Source: Streptomyces griseoluteus (lineage in GTDB: Bacteria > Actinomycetota > Actinomycetes > Streptomycetales > Streptomycetaceae). Taken from it: a DNA stretch of 64,000 nt. This document shows, one piece after another, positions 8,504 through 17,610 of this stretch (the first letter of the stretch is position 1; each line of letters starts with the position of its first letter). The stretch spans positions 1 through 64,000 of the forward strand of contig NZ_SRRU01000015.1 in NCBI RefSeq assembly GCF_004784465.1, written 5' to 3'. Made by a program: the position numbers and the translations under genes. The notes under the pieces are model-generated. The model had not been told where the DNA came from, made no database searches, and saw only the letters and a program-made list of their open reading frames with translations.

Positions 8504-11477
8504 AGCGGACGGGAGCGACCCTGTGCCTCCGGGTTCGAGGCAGGTCGTCCACGTCGAATCCGGCTTCGGCTACGGCGCGATCGGCGCGGACATCCACGTC
8601 TTCGGGGACGGCACCCCTCTCTACCTGCTGGAGCTTTGGTGCGTGCCCCGAACACCGGAGCCGAACTGGTTGCTGGAGTCACCCAGCCGCATGCTCAACG
8701 CACGTTACGAGGTGGCGGACTTCACCGGCCGCGAGGAAGACCTGACCCAGCTGTACCAGTGGCGCGACAGCCGTCCGCGTCTGGCAGCGCGATGGCTGTA
8801 CGGGCCCGGCGGGCAGGGCAAGACCCGGCTTGCCGCGGAATTCGCCGCCCGGTCCGCCGACCAGGGTTGGACCGTCATCACGGCGACCCACGGCCCCGGC
8901 ACCGTCCACCCGCTACCGGGGAGCCAGGACCTGCGACTGCGCCACGCCCGCGGCGTGCTCCTCATCGTCGACTACGCCGACCGCTGGCCGCTAACCCATC
9001 TGACCTGGCTGTTCAGCAACGCCTTGCTCCACCAGCCCGGCATGCCGACACGCATCCTGCTCCTCTCCCGCACCGGCGACACCTGGCCCGCCGTGCGCGC
9101 CACCCTGGCCGATCACGAGGCGAGCACCTCCACCCACCAACTCGCACCGCTCTCCTCCGACGGCTCCGAGGAACGCGCCGAGATGTACGATGCGGCGCGG
9201 AGCAGCTTCGCGGCCTTCTACGGGATAGCCGACCCCAGCGACATCCCGCCGCCCGCGCTCCTAGACCGTGAGGACTTCGGGCTGACCCTCGCCGTCCACA
9301 TGGCTGCCCTGGTCGCCGTCGACGCGCGAGCCACCGGCAGCCGCCTGCCGTCGGACATGGCGGGCCTCACCATCTACCTCCTCGACCGTGAACACCTGCA
9401 CTGGGCGCGCCTGCACGGTGACGGAACCCATGAGCTGAACCCGGCGGAGCGTATCTACCGGACCTCACCGCAGGTGATGAACCAGGTGGTGTTCGCCGCC
9501 GCCCTGACGGGGACCGTCCCCGCACCGACCGGCGCGGCGATGCTGCGCGACCTCGGCCTAGCGCACGATGCGCCGCAGATCCTCGCCGATCACGGCGTCT
9601 GCTACCCACCCGTCAACCCCACGATCCCCACCGTCCTGGAACCGCTCTACCCCGACCGCCTCGCCGAGGACTTCCTCGCCCTGACCCTGCCCGGGCACAC
9701 CGCTGACTACCCAGCCGCCCCCTGGGCCCCGGCCACCGCAGAGACCGTCCTCACCGCAGAAACCGTACAAACCGCAGAGGCCGCGCACACGGCGAGGACT
9801 TGGGACCCCACCGGGAACGCGCCCACGGTGGGCGAGGCCGCCCCCCCGCCCTACCTCTCCCGCGCCATCCCCACCCTGACGGCGGCAGCGGAACGATGGC
9901 CGCACGTCGGTTCCGACTACCTCTATCCGCTGCTGAAGCAACACCCCCAGCTGGCCGTCCAGGCCGGCAACGCCGCTCTGCTCGCACTCGCCATGCAGGA
10001 GAGCGCCGACACCGACGCTCTGGAGGCCATTGAAACCGTGCTGCCCACCGGACCGCACGCAGACCTCGCCGGGGGCATCGCCGCCATCACGCACCGCGTC
10101 ACCGGGCCGCGCATTGAACGCACCGACAACCTCTGCCTGCACGCCATGTACCGAACCGAGCTCGCTGAACGGCTGTACCGCGCCGGCTTCCACGAGGGGG
10201 CCGCCGACGTGGCCCGTGACGGTGTAGATATCTGGCGCCAACTCGCCGATGATGAACCGTTCTTCAGCGCGCGCCTCCTGGCTTCCTCACTGAACTGGTA
10301 CGGCGCCTACCTCGCAGAGCTCGGCCGGCGAGAGGAGGCGCTGGAGACGGCGGAAGAGGCCGTCGCACTGAACCGTCGGCTGATCGACGGCGACTACGCC
10401 ACCTCCCACGACGAGCAGAGTCTGGGAGACGCTCTGGGCAACCTCGCCACACGGCTGTCCGAAGTGGGCAGGGGGGCCGAAGCCCTTGCCGCCGCAGAGG
10501 AGTCCGCCGCCATCAGGGACCGCCTGGGCGCCGACGGCGTCCGCTTCTATGTGAGTGAGGACGCCCGCGCTCAGCTCAACCTCGGCGCGCGTCTGGCAGA
10601 TCAGGGGCGTACGGAGGAGGCCCTTGCCGCGACCGAGAAAGCCGTGATCGGGTTCCGAAAGACCGTAGAGGTCAATGCGGCAGCCCACACCTTCGACCTC
10701 GCCATGGCACTGAACAACTACGGCAGCCACCTGTTCAAGGCCGATCGGCTCGCCGACGCCATCGCCGCCGCCGAGGAGTCCGTGACTCTATGGCGTCAGC
10801 TGGTCCTCAAGTGGAGCCTTGCCCACGAGCATGGGCTCGCCATGGCTCTTTTTAACCTGGGAACCTGCAAATTAGCTGCGGGACACCAGGCCGAGGCATA
10901 CGCGGCCACTGAAGAATCGGCCGGGATCTACCGCAAGCTCGCCGCCGGGAACCCTGCGGCCAATGATGAGAGGCTGGCGACAGTGTTGGGCCGCGTCACC
11001 ACCCTGCTGCAGGCCGAGGAACGTTACGCCGAGGCCCTGCCGATTACCACGGAGACGGTGGCCGTATGTCGTCGGCTGGTCGCGGCCGATCCTGCGGCGC
11101 ACGAAGCTGGACTCGCACATGCCCTGTTCGAGCAAGGCATGATGCTTTCCGGGTGCAACCGGGAACTGGAGGCCCGGTTTGCCGTCGAGGAAGCCGTCGA
11201 CATCCGCAGACGCCTGGCCGGAGCGGACCCGGCTGCCCACCTGCCGCGCCTCGCCCAAGCGCTGTACGCCTTGAGCTTGTCCAAATACAACATGCATGAC
11301 GACATGTCGGACGTCCTGAACACTCTCTCGGAGAGCATGGTTATTTACCAGCGCCTCGCCGCCGCCGATCCGGAGACCTTCGCCGACACCGCGCGGGAAG
11401 TCAGAGCCACCTTCGCAGAGCTCTTGCCGGAGGCTGAGGGGCGATCACGATCCCGCCGGTTCGGCCGAGCACCGTAA
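8496..11477 (+). CDS. STAND (NLR-like) ATPase with C-terminal TPR array
   Basis: 993 aa from GTG 8496, which overlaps the previous gene by 8 bases. Residues 16-37 hold a Gly-rich beta-prone motif (VVHVESGFGYGAIGADIHV) resembling the tail of the upstream protein. Residue 77 on (FTGREEDLTQLYQW) is a typical entry to an NTPase. Walker A is GPGGQGKT (103-110) and Walker B is LLIVDYAD (155-162). A winged-helix-like region follows to about 540, then about eight TPR-like repeats of 45-55 residues (for example ARLADQGRTEEALAATEKAV). It is built like a sensor that oligomerises on ligand. TPR STAND proteins in Streptomyces are otherwise often annotated as regulators. Confidence 0.8.
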   Translation: MTEADGSDPVPPGSRQVVHVESGFGYGAIGADIHVFGDGTPLYLLELWCVPRTPEPNWLLESPSRMLNARYEVADFTGREEDLTQLYQWRDSRPRLAARWLYGPGGQGKTRLAAEFAARSADQGWTVITATHGPGTVHPLPGSQDLRLRHARGVLLIVDYADRWPLTHLTWLFSNALLHQPGMPTRILLLSRTGDTWPAVRATLADHEASTSTHQLAPLSSDGSEERAEMYDAARSSFAAFYGIADPSDIPPPALLDREDFGLTLAVHMAALVAVDARATGSRLPSDMAGLTIYLLDREHLHWARLHGDGTHELNPAERIYRTSPQVMNQVVFAAALTGTVPAPTGAAMLRDLGLAHDAPQILADHGVCYPPVNPTIPTVLEPLYPDRLAEDFLALTLPGHTADYPAAPWAPATAETVLTAETVQTAEAAHTARTWDPTGNAPTVGEAAPPPYLSRAIPTLTAAAERWPHVGSDYLYPLLKQHPQLAVQAGNAALLALAMQESADTDALEAIETVLPTGPHADLAGGIAAITHRVTGPRIERTDNLCLHAMYRTELAERLYRAGFHEGAADVARDGVDIWRQLADDEPFFSARLLASSLNWYGAYLAELGRREEALETAEEAVALNRRLIDGDYATSHDEQSLGDALGNLATRLSEVGRGAEALAAAEESAAIRDRLGADGVRFYVSEDARAQLNLGARLADQGRTEEALAATEKAVIGFRKTVEVNAAAHTFDLAMALNNYGSHLFKADRLADAIAAAEESVTLWRQLVLKWSLAHEHGLAMALFNLGTCKLAAGHQAEAYAATEESAGIYRKLAAGNPAANDERLATVLGRVTTLLQAEERYAEALPITTETVAVCRRLVAADPAAHEAGLAHALFEQGMMLSGCNRELEARFAVEEAVDIRRRLAGADPAAHLPRLAQALYALSLSKYNMHDDMSDVLNTLSESMVIYQRLAAADPETFADTAREVRATFAELLPEAEGRSRSRRFGRAP

Positions 11478-11774
11478 GGTCCGCACCTTAACCTCACCGT
11501 CCCGCCTTGCTGCACTGGGCAGCCGTACACCGATGGTATCGCTGTCTTGCTCTACTACGACAAAGCCGCTTCCGGGCCACCCGGAACTGACTGGGTCTTC
11601 CCCGCCTCCGGCTTGGAAGTCCGTGCCCGCTGGACGTCCAGGCTGGTCCACCAAACGCAAACCGTGACCACGCACCTCAGGTGCGTTAACCGACCATGCC
11701 ACTCAGCGGAGTCTGGGGGCTGCCGCCCATTAGCTCGTGCCGGGTGATGACCTGTGGTTGATCCAGGAAGGTGG

Positions 11775-12029
11775 TCAGCGGCGGCTGTCGGTCGGCGCGA
11801 GGAGGCTGGTCAGCTCTGCGATCGCCTCTGACGGTTTGAAGGAGCGGCGGACGTTTTCCGGCTTCTTGTGTCGGGACTTGGCCATCAGCATCAACAGGGA
11901 CGCGCCCTGCTCGCCGAGGTTAGTCAGAGCGGAGTGACGGTACTCGTGCAGGTTCCAGCCCGGGCCCGGCCCGTGCTGGTCGACCTGGACGGCTTGCCTC
12001 GATCGCGAGGCGGACGTGCTGGTGACCAC
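11775..12029 (-). pseudogene. C-terminal fragment of a tyrosine integrase
   Basis: The frame reads GWNLHEYRHSALTNLGEQGA and KSRHKKPENVRRSFKPSEAI then AELTSLLAP. This is the catalytic end of a Streptomyces phage/ICE integrase: HEYRHS carries the box-II His and Arg, and KSRHK the following His. The nucleophile position that is Tyr in relatives (VRRYFKPS) is Ser here, so even this part would be inactive. Further upstream sequence to about 12200 is scrambled between frames. Confidence 0.7.
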
Positions 12030-12312
12030 AGGACGTCGTAGCCGAGCTCCTGGGCGTAGGCGACGGTGTGCGTCTGGTACCAGGCCGGGCCCGTCGGCCG
12101 GGAGCCGTCCGGCGTGAACGGCGAGGGCAGGCGCGGGTCCAGCTCGGCGGAGGAAGGAAGACTCGGGGAGGAAATGCTGGCTTCATCCCTGGCGGCGCGA
12201 GAACTTTGCGAGGACCTACAACGCCGCGGTACCAACTCTAGGACCGCTGGTGTACAGAAGCACCACGGGCTCGCGGCATCCATTGTCAGAGGCGGCGGGC
12301 AGGATGAGGGCC

Positions 12313-12945
12313 ATGACAGACGGAACGACCTGGCTCGCTGATCGGCAATCGATCGCTTTCGGGGGCTATCACGTGGTACTCGCCCGTGGGCTCTCCCCGG
12401 AGGAACTCGCCAAGCGCCTTGCCGCGGCCCTGCGGTACGACACGGAGCACATCGTCGTGCCGGTCGGGGACCACACGGGAACTTCGCTCTTGGAGCTCAT
12501 GGACGACTACGACGACGTCGGGTTGCGCCTCGGCTCTGTAGGGGACTGGACATACGCGGTTGCGTACGGCGGCTGGCAGGCCGAGTTCGGACCGTTGACA
12601 CCGGTCTCGCGGGACGGCGCGCATGTCTGCCTCCTGGAGTACGAGGAGGAGAACGGCAAGCCGGTGCCGCCCCAGTTCGCCTACTTCCACGATGGCCGGC
12701 TGCTGGCCGCCTTCAACCTGCACCTGGACGGGTCATGGGGCTACGAAAAGGTCGAAGGCGACCCCGATATAGCCGCTCGACTGCAGGAGCGACTGACGGC
12801 TGCCGGTCTCCCGGACCTGGAGCGGAACCGAAGGGAGGTTCACCGTGCCGCGCTTGGTGTTGTCGAGGAGTTCTTCGGGCTCGCGCTGCCGAGGGAACCG
12901 ATCGTGAGTGGGACGCTGCCGACCGTTTTGCTGGAACCGGCGTGA
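12313..12945 (+). CDS. DUF6461-like hypothetical protein, 210 aa
   Basis: The ATG at 12313 is preceded by GGATGAGGG and is preferred over an upstream in-frame start. It opens MTDGTTWLADRQSIAFGGYH and VVLARGLSPEELAKRLAAAL, then has a core of alternating beta strands (LRLGSVGDWTYAVAYGGWQA) and a C-terminal FFGLALPREPIVSG. The opening pattern and overall plan match the DUF6461 proteins common in Streptomyces, as I recall them. Soluble; function unknown. It stands alone between decayed elements. Confidence 0.6.
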   Translation: MTDGTTWLADRQSIAFGGYHVVLARGLSPEELAKRLAAALRYDTEHIVVPVGDHTGTSLLELMDDYDDVGLRLGSVGDWTYAVAYGGWQAEFGPLTPVSRDGAHVCLLEYEEENGKPVPPQFAYFHDGRLLAAFNLHLDGSWGYEKVEGDPDIAARLQERLTAAGLPDLERNRREVHRAALGVVEEFFGLALPREPIVSGTLPTVLLEPA

Positions 12946-13081
12946 CCCGCAACCAGACTGACACAACTATCGGGTGTTGTCGCTCCTCGACAACCGTTTC
13001 CGGTTCTCACCTGCGCAGCCAGCGGGGCGAGGTCGCCGCTGATCGCACCGATCCGGCCTGTCGGGCCTGCGCGAGCCGCAC

Positions 13082-13592
13082 TCAGTCGTCGCCCTGATCC
13101 TGGTGGGAATCTGCCTCGTCATCTTCTGCGTGGTACGGGACCGCCGGGCGAAAGAGCTGGAACAGGTGCGGTACGTGTCCGAGACCGCCCAGCGAGTGGT
13201 CCTGCCTTCGCTGCCCCGGCGGCTCGGACCGCTGCGGGCCGCCTCCCTCTATCTCGCCGCGGAGGCCGAGGCCCGGATCGGCGGGGATCTGTTCGCGGCG
13301 GTCCGTACCACATCCGGTACGCGGCTGATAGTCGGCGACGTACGAGGGAAAGGGCTGACCGCGGTCGATGACGCAGCCTTTCTGCTCGGAGCGTTCCGTG
13401 GTGCGGCCCACCGCCAGGCCAGCCTGGGAGAACTGGTGGCCTACCTCGACCGGAGCGTGTGCTGGGACTTGATGGAGCCGGGCGAGACGAGCCGCTACGG
13501 AGAACCCTTCATCACCGCCACCATCCTGGACATCCCCGACCACGGCGGCCGCGTCCAGATGATCTCCTGCGGACACCCGCCGCCGTATCAGA
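13082..13592 (+). pseudogene. SpoIIE/PP2C-type phosphatase, truncated
   Basis: The frame begins with a hydrophobic segment (VALILVGICLVIFCVVRD), then a linker helix and a PPM-type serine phosphatase start: PSLPRRLGPLRAASLYLAAE, ARIGGDLFAAV, RLIVGDVRGKGLTA, MISCGHPPPY. It carries the GGD and GDVxGKG metal motifs. The domain is cut just after CGHPPPY, and the same open frame continues into IS110 transposase sequence. No good start codon is present upstream (first GTG at 13103), so both ends appear lost. Confidence 0.7.
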
Positions 13593-13639
13593 CACCGGCC
13601 TCGATCCGCCGCCGCGGCCGGGCCCGGCTGACAGCCTGG

Positions 13640-13864
13640 CTGGTGTACAGCCGCCGCCTACGACGGGTGTTCTACATGTCCGCCCAGACCAGCATCATCC
13701 GCGATGGCCCGAACCGGAACTTCTACCTGAAGAAGCGAGGCGAAGGCTGCAACCACGTCCAGGCCGTCATCGCCCTGGCCCGGCGGCGCACCAGCGCCCT
13801 ATGGGCGCTACTGCGCGACAACCGGGCATTCACCAGCGCCCCGCCTGCCACGCAAGCGGCTTGA
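13640..13864 (+). pseudogene. IS110-family transposase C-terminal fragment
   Basis: Reads SRRLRRVFYMSAQTSIIRDG then PNRNFYLKKRGEGCNHVQAV and ARRRTSALWALLRDNR. This is the transposase_20 C-terminal region of IS110/IS116 elements, including the usual end after a TxAPP. It is fused in frame to the truncated phosphatase, giving a chimeric 253-aa open frame. A shorter piece of the same family lies at 16335. Confidence 0.75.
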
Positions 13865-14010
13865 CTCCATCATTGAGACTCGCTCCGCTCCGCCGGGCGC
13901 CGTAAGACGCTTGGCGGTACCTCATGGCCTCCATGATGCAGCGAGCCCCGCCGCTGCGAGGTGCGCGGCGAGGCCTGGGGGTGGTGGTCGGCGTCGCGCG
14001 CCGTCAGCGA

Positions 14011-14706
14011 TCAGAAGTCAGTTCGCGACGCTTTGATGGTCTTGCATTCGAGCTTCTTGGCGTCCTTGATCTCGTCCGCGTTCACCAGCGCACCAGCGTT
14101 CTTGTCGGTGAACTTCTGGCCCGGGGCGAGGTTCTCGGCGGTTGACATGAAGTCGTTGACCTTCTTGCCGTCGGCCAAGACCTCGCCCTCCACGAAGTAC
14201 GAGTAGCGGCGGTCACCGTTGTTGGCGTAGTCGACGTGGATGGCCATCTCCTTGATGCCGAGGTCGCCGGTGACCACGTCGCACTTAGTGATCTTGAAGT
14301 CCTTCATGACCTCGGACTCCTTGGCGCCGCCGGTCTTGGACTTACCGTCGCCGACGGTGGTGGAGTCGTACGACTTGTCCAGCTCCTTACTGGCCTTGTC
14401 GACGGCGGAGAAGAACAGGGCGTTCATGGCGAAGAACATGATGATCGCTACGGCCGACGCGACGAGGCCGATGATGCCGGCGCCCTTGCCCTTGCGGACC
14501 TTGCCCGCCTTGGAGAGGCCGATGGCGCCGAAGGTGATGCCAAGGATCGCGAGCGGCCAGACGACGACGTTGAGAACGGGGATGAAGCTGACTACGACGG
14601 CGATGATGCCGAGGACGAGTGCGGTGGTGGCCAGGCCGTTGCTGCCGGGCTGCTGGGGCTCGCCGTAGCCGGGCTGCTGGGGCTGGGGCGGGTACTGCTG
14701 GCTCAT
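14011..14706 (-). CDS. DUF4190-type membrane protein with C-terminal extracytoplasmic domain
   Basis: 231 aa. The ATG at 14706 has GAGGAG upstream; the open frame extends further but without a site. Residues 1-25 are Gln/Pro-rich (MSQQYPPQPQQPGYGEPQQP). Residues about 27-90 form two membrane hairpins with the small-residue pattern of DUF4190 (LGITFGAIGLSKAGKVRKGK between them). Residues 100-231 are a soluble Lys/Asp-rich domain with two cysteines, FKITKCDVV and KKLECKTIK, reminiscent of DUF4352-like secreted domains. It is probably an envelope protein. Monocistronic. Confidence 0.7.
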   Translation of the reverse strand: MSQQYPPQPQQPGYGEPQQPGSNGLATTALVLGIIAVVVSFIPVLNVVVWPLAILGITFGAIGLSKAGKVRKGKGAGIIGLVASAVAIIMFFAMNALFFSAVDKASKELDKSYDSTTVGDGKSKTGGAKESEVMKDFKITKCDVVTGDLGIKEMAIHVDYANNGDRRYSYFVEGEVLADGKKVNDFMSTAENLAPGQKFTDKNAGALVNADEIKDAKKLECKTIKASRTDF

Positions 14707-14928
14707 GGTGCTCCTCACGGGTTTCTGCTGTGCTTGCGCGTGGGTGACCGGTGAAGGACCTGTGTGGTTGCCTCGCAGATACCTAAAGTGATTAGTTCGT
14801 GATTGAACTTTCCTGACAGGCAAAAAATTTGGCGTGCAGGGCGTGGCTGTGGTGTTTTTGGAGGTCATCGGCGGTGACGGCGGGTTCGGGCAGGGGCCTC
14901 ACCTCGGCGTCGGCGGTGGTGGGCGGCC

Positions 14929-15734
14929 AAGCACCTCCAGGGCGCCATCGCCGCCGAGGAGCAGATGGGCAGGGAAGACCGCACTGACGAGGTCCTGGCC
15001 CATGTCACGGAGATGTCCGTCCGGCTGCTGCCGACTACGCAAGAGGCCGGGCGCGCGGCCGCCGACGGCGGAGTGCTTCGGCTCCTGGACAGGCTTACTG
15101 GGCGGAGGGCTGGCTCCACCAGCTCACTGGCCGCACGGCCCGCCGGGTGGACAAGGACGACCTTGAGAACGTGGCGTGGCTGCTGGGTGAGATCTTCGCT
15201 GCCTGGTCGCAGCGGGCTGCCGAAGCCGTCGCCGCCTACCGCGCGAGAGCGTACGGCCCACCCACCACCGCGGACGTCACCCGAGCCCTGACCGGGGTCG
15301 TGCTCTCCTTCAAGGACGAGCTGCTGCAGGACAGCTCCCTGGCCCCCGACGCCCGCGCCTACACGGAACTGCGACTGCCCATGGTCCCGAACGGACGAGG
15401 CCGCTACGGACGAGCAGACGTCGTGGTGTGGGTGTCCGGCGGGCTGAACTTCGTGATCGAGATCGACTCCGCGCCGAACCCGGCCTCCGTCGCCTGCGCC
15501 TTCCCGCTGTGGGTCCGCTTCGGCAAGGGCGGCATCGAGAAGATCGACGGCGTGATGGTCCTCGACATCCGCGACGCTGTGCACGGTGTCCTCGGGCGTG
15601 TACGTCAAAGCCACAGGAAGGACGGACTGAACTCCGCGGGCTCCGAGAGACCTTGGCCGCCTGTGCCCCGGCGGCGTGGGCGCGTGGGCGGCGGCGGACG
15701 GCAGTACGCGTCTAGCCGTACGCCCACACAGTAG
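14929..15734 (+). pseudogene. Frameshifted gene with PD-(D/E)XK-like segment
   Basis: One frame (to about 15115) reads HLQGAIAAEEQMGREDRTDE..LLPTTQEAGRAAADGG. The next frame continues GQAYWAEGWLHQLTGRTARR, then DKDDLENVAWLLGEIFAAWS, and later GRADVVVWVSGGLNFVIEID. The D..EID arrangement on adjacent strands resembles a PD-(D/E)XK nuclease core with Asp in place of Lys. The gene appears intact apart from one shift near 15100 and a possible internal loss near 15490. Translation could restart at GTG 15147. Function not established. Confidence 0.4.
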
Positions 15735-16022
15735 CGGCCGACACTGACAATCCGACGAGAAGGAGACAGTGCAGCCCCCCAACGGCGGCGTCGGCACCCG
15801 AGGTAGCGTGCCGGGCTATGGCAGATGTGTCCTGGGCTGGGCGCTCCCAGGCAGGAGCGCGCGGCGCTTGAGTACGAATAGAGCCGGGGGTGGCTCTCCA
15901 GGAGAACAGGAACGCGCTGCAGGTTGTTAATGGCAGCCTCGGACCGCGTCGACCAGCTCGGTTCCGTGCGGCGGCCGCCGGCCTTGTGGCATCCGGGCCG
16001 TGTACTGGGGCAGCATCGCCAC

Positions 16023-16223
16023 ATGGTCAACTACGTGCCCTCACCTGACGAGGTCGCCGCCGCGCAGACCCCCAACGGCGCCTGGACGCAGAAGCAGCTT
16101 GCGGAATGGGATGTCCCCTGGCCTCCGCCCAAGGGATGGCGCAAGCACCTCGAGGCGAAGTGGCGGGGCGAGGACGTCCGGCCGTTGCCCCGTGAGGAGC
16201 CGGACCAGGACGCCTTGTTCTGA
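16023..16223 (+). CDS. Small conserved hypothetical protein, 66 aa
   Basis: The frame MVNYVPSPDEVAAAQTPNGA then WTQKQLAEWDVPWPPPKGWR is highly protein-like, with a Trp/Pro-rich WDVPWPPPKGWRKHL core. I recall similar peptides in Streptomyces genomes. It ends in an acidic tail. The start ATG has only a weak upstream site (GGGGCAG), so the start is less sure than the frame. Confidence 0.55.
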   Translation: MVNYVPSPDEVAAAQTPNGAWTQKQLAEWDVPWPPPKGWRKHLEAKWRGEDVRPLPREEPDQDALF

Positions 16224-16334
16224 CCCTGCCCTACCAACAACGCCCGGAGTAGCCGAGGGGCCCGCCGTCGTGAAGACCGGCGGACCCCCTCCGTCCCACG
16301 CGATTCCGGCCGCCGCACCGGCAACCTGCACCGG

Positions 16335-16425
16335 CCTAAGCGATACAGCCGCCGCATGCGCGGAGTCTTCTACCTCTCCGCGCAGACCAGCACCATCCGC
16401 GACGGCCCCAACCATGACGGTCGCG
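16335..16425 (+). pseudogene. IS110-family transposase scrap
   Basis: The frame RYSRRMRGVFYLSAQTSTIR then DGPN matches the same region as the IS110 piece at 13640 (SRRLRRVFYMSAQTSIIRDG) but is a separate, divergent copy. Only about 30 residues remain. Confidence 0.65.
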
Positions 16426-16492
16426 CTGGCATCACCGGGAAACCCCCGCGACGACCTAGGATGGTCGAAACATCCTGATATGTACCTTATGG

Positions 16493-16575
16493 TGCTGAAC
16501 AGTTCACTGCGCTGCTGAACTACATGCTGAACTCTTTAGTGGGCTGCTGAACTCTTTTGTGCTGTTCAACAGCAG
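16493..16575. repeat. Iteron-like cluster of TGCTGAAC repeats
   Basis: TGCTGAAC occurs at 16493, 16513, 16525 and 16545, giving two pairs with exactly 20-base spacing. The second pair is a tandem 20-mer, TGCTGAACTCTTTAGTGGGC followed by TGCTGAACTCTTTTGTGCTG. An inverted copy, GTTCAACAGCA, follows at 16564. The area is less GC rich than its surroundings. Multiple phased copies just ahead of a gene suggest a repressor or partition-protein site, or replication iterons of a lost plasmid. Confidence 0.55.
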
Positions 16576-17371
16576 TGGCGGGCCGACGGCGGCGGCGATG
16601 TCGGGCCCGTGGCCCAGGACTCTGCCGGTGACCCTCCTGTCCCGGCGCCGGGGCGCCGAACTCCCCGCCGCGCGCTGGGACGCGGGGCCGTGGCGCAACA
16701 CCCCCATCGCCGCGAGCTACACCAGCTCCATCACCGCGCCGGGTGAACGCCGGGCCCTCTCGACAGCGGCCATGCTGGCGGTACAGGACGGCACAGTGGT
16801 GACGTGTGCCGACGTCCTCCTGGAAGACACCGCAGCCTGGGCTGCCGTGCTCCCGGACGGCGCGGGAACGCAGTTGGGCCTCGACGAAGTGCAGGCACTG
16901 CTGCTCGCCGCGTGGGAGACCGCTGCCGAGACATTGCCCGACGCGGTCGCGGACCCGGCCCGGATGCGGTGGTGCGCGCCGCCCACCACGGAACTGTGGC
17001 TGAGGGCCGAAGGCCCCCATGATCGGCCCTCGCCCGGTCTCGGGGCGCTGATCGACCTGGAGGCACTGGACCCCGGAGAGGACGGCATCCGGCCGGAGAT
17101 GGCCGTCACGATCACCGCATCGCCCACCATGCACCGCCAGGAGCGCCGGGCCGTTCTGCGCAGGGCACTGGTCCACATGGCACGGCACTTCGGTCACTGT
17201 GGGCCGAGGAAGAACTGCTGTAGAGGGGGCGGAGACGCCGGTGCCGTGGTGTCCTCCTCCGGTCCGGTCGCGCGCCTTGCGCGGTGCTTCTACGTGCGGC
17301 CGGGGCCTTGGAAGTGCTGCCGGTGGGCGGCGGACTCCTGCTGGGCGTGGTCGTGGGTGGCCGGTCGCTGA
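16559..17371 (+). CDS. Hypothetical protein, probably 3' truncated
   Basis: The likely start is the ATG at 16598 (MSGPWPRTLPVTLLSRRRGA). The region to about residue 205 (VTCADVLLEDTAAWAAVLPD, QLGLDEVQALLLAAWETAAE, RQERRAVLRRALVHMARHFG) has good codon bias and an alpha/beta soluble look. Beyond about 17200 the frame turns Cys/Trp/Gly-rich and overlaps protein-like sequence on the other strand, so the native end is probably missing. It lies directly downstream of the TGCTGAAC repeat cluster. Family unknown. Confidence 0.45.
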   Translation: MLFNSSGGPTAAAMSGPWPRTLPVTLLSRRRGAELPAARWDAGPWRNTPIAASYTSSITAPGERRALSTAAMLAVQDGTVVTCADVLLEDTAAWAAVLPDGAGTQLGLDEVQALLLAAWETAAETLPDAVADPARMRWCAPPTTELWLRAEGPHDRPSPGLGALIDLEALDPGEDGIRPEMAVTITASPTMHRQERRAVLRRALVHMARHFGHCGPRKNCCRGGGDAGAVVSSSGPVARLARCFYVRPGPWKCCRWAADSCWAWSWVAGR

Positions 17372-17571
17372 AGCCGGAATTGTTCGATGCGCCGGTTGAG
17401 CTCCTGCGGGTCCGGCGCCATCAGCGTGTCGAACCCTTCGAAGCCCAGCGTGTCGTCGTCGGTCGGTCCGCCGCGGTTCTGCCGGAGGAACCGCTGCTCG
17501 CGCTGATGCCTGGAGGGCGGCGTCCAGTGGACGTCGACCGGGTCGGCCTCGCCGCCGGCCACGCGCCCCAC
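17290..17571 (-). pseudogene. Fragment of an unknown element-borne protein
   Basis: The frame contains RHQREQRFLRQNRGGPTDDD then TLGFEGFDTLMAPDPQELNR and RIEQFRLQR. This looks like a genuine hydrophilic C-terminal region with a Gln/His-rich tail. No ribosome site is seen at the available starts. It faces the truncated gene at 16559, so the junction near 17220-17290 joins two unrelated gene ends. Confidence 0.35.
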
Positions 17572-17610
17572 CCCAACCCCGACGTACGGTCCGGGATTCG
17601 GACGGACGTG

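Noticed and set aside
14865..15797. 310-codon minus-strand frame
   Set aside because: Covers the frameshifted PD-(D/E)XK-like gene in antisense and has no protein motif.
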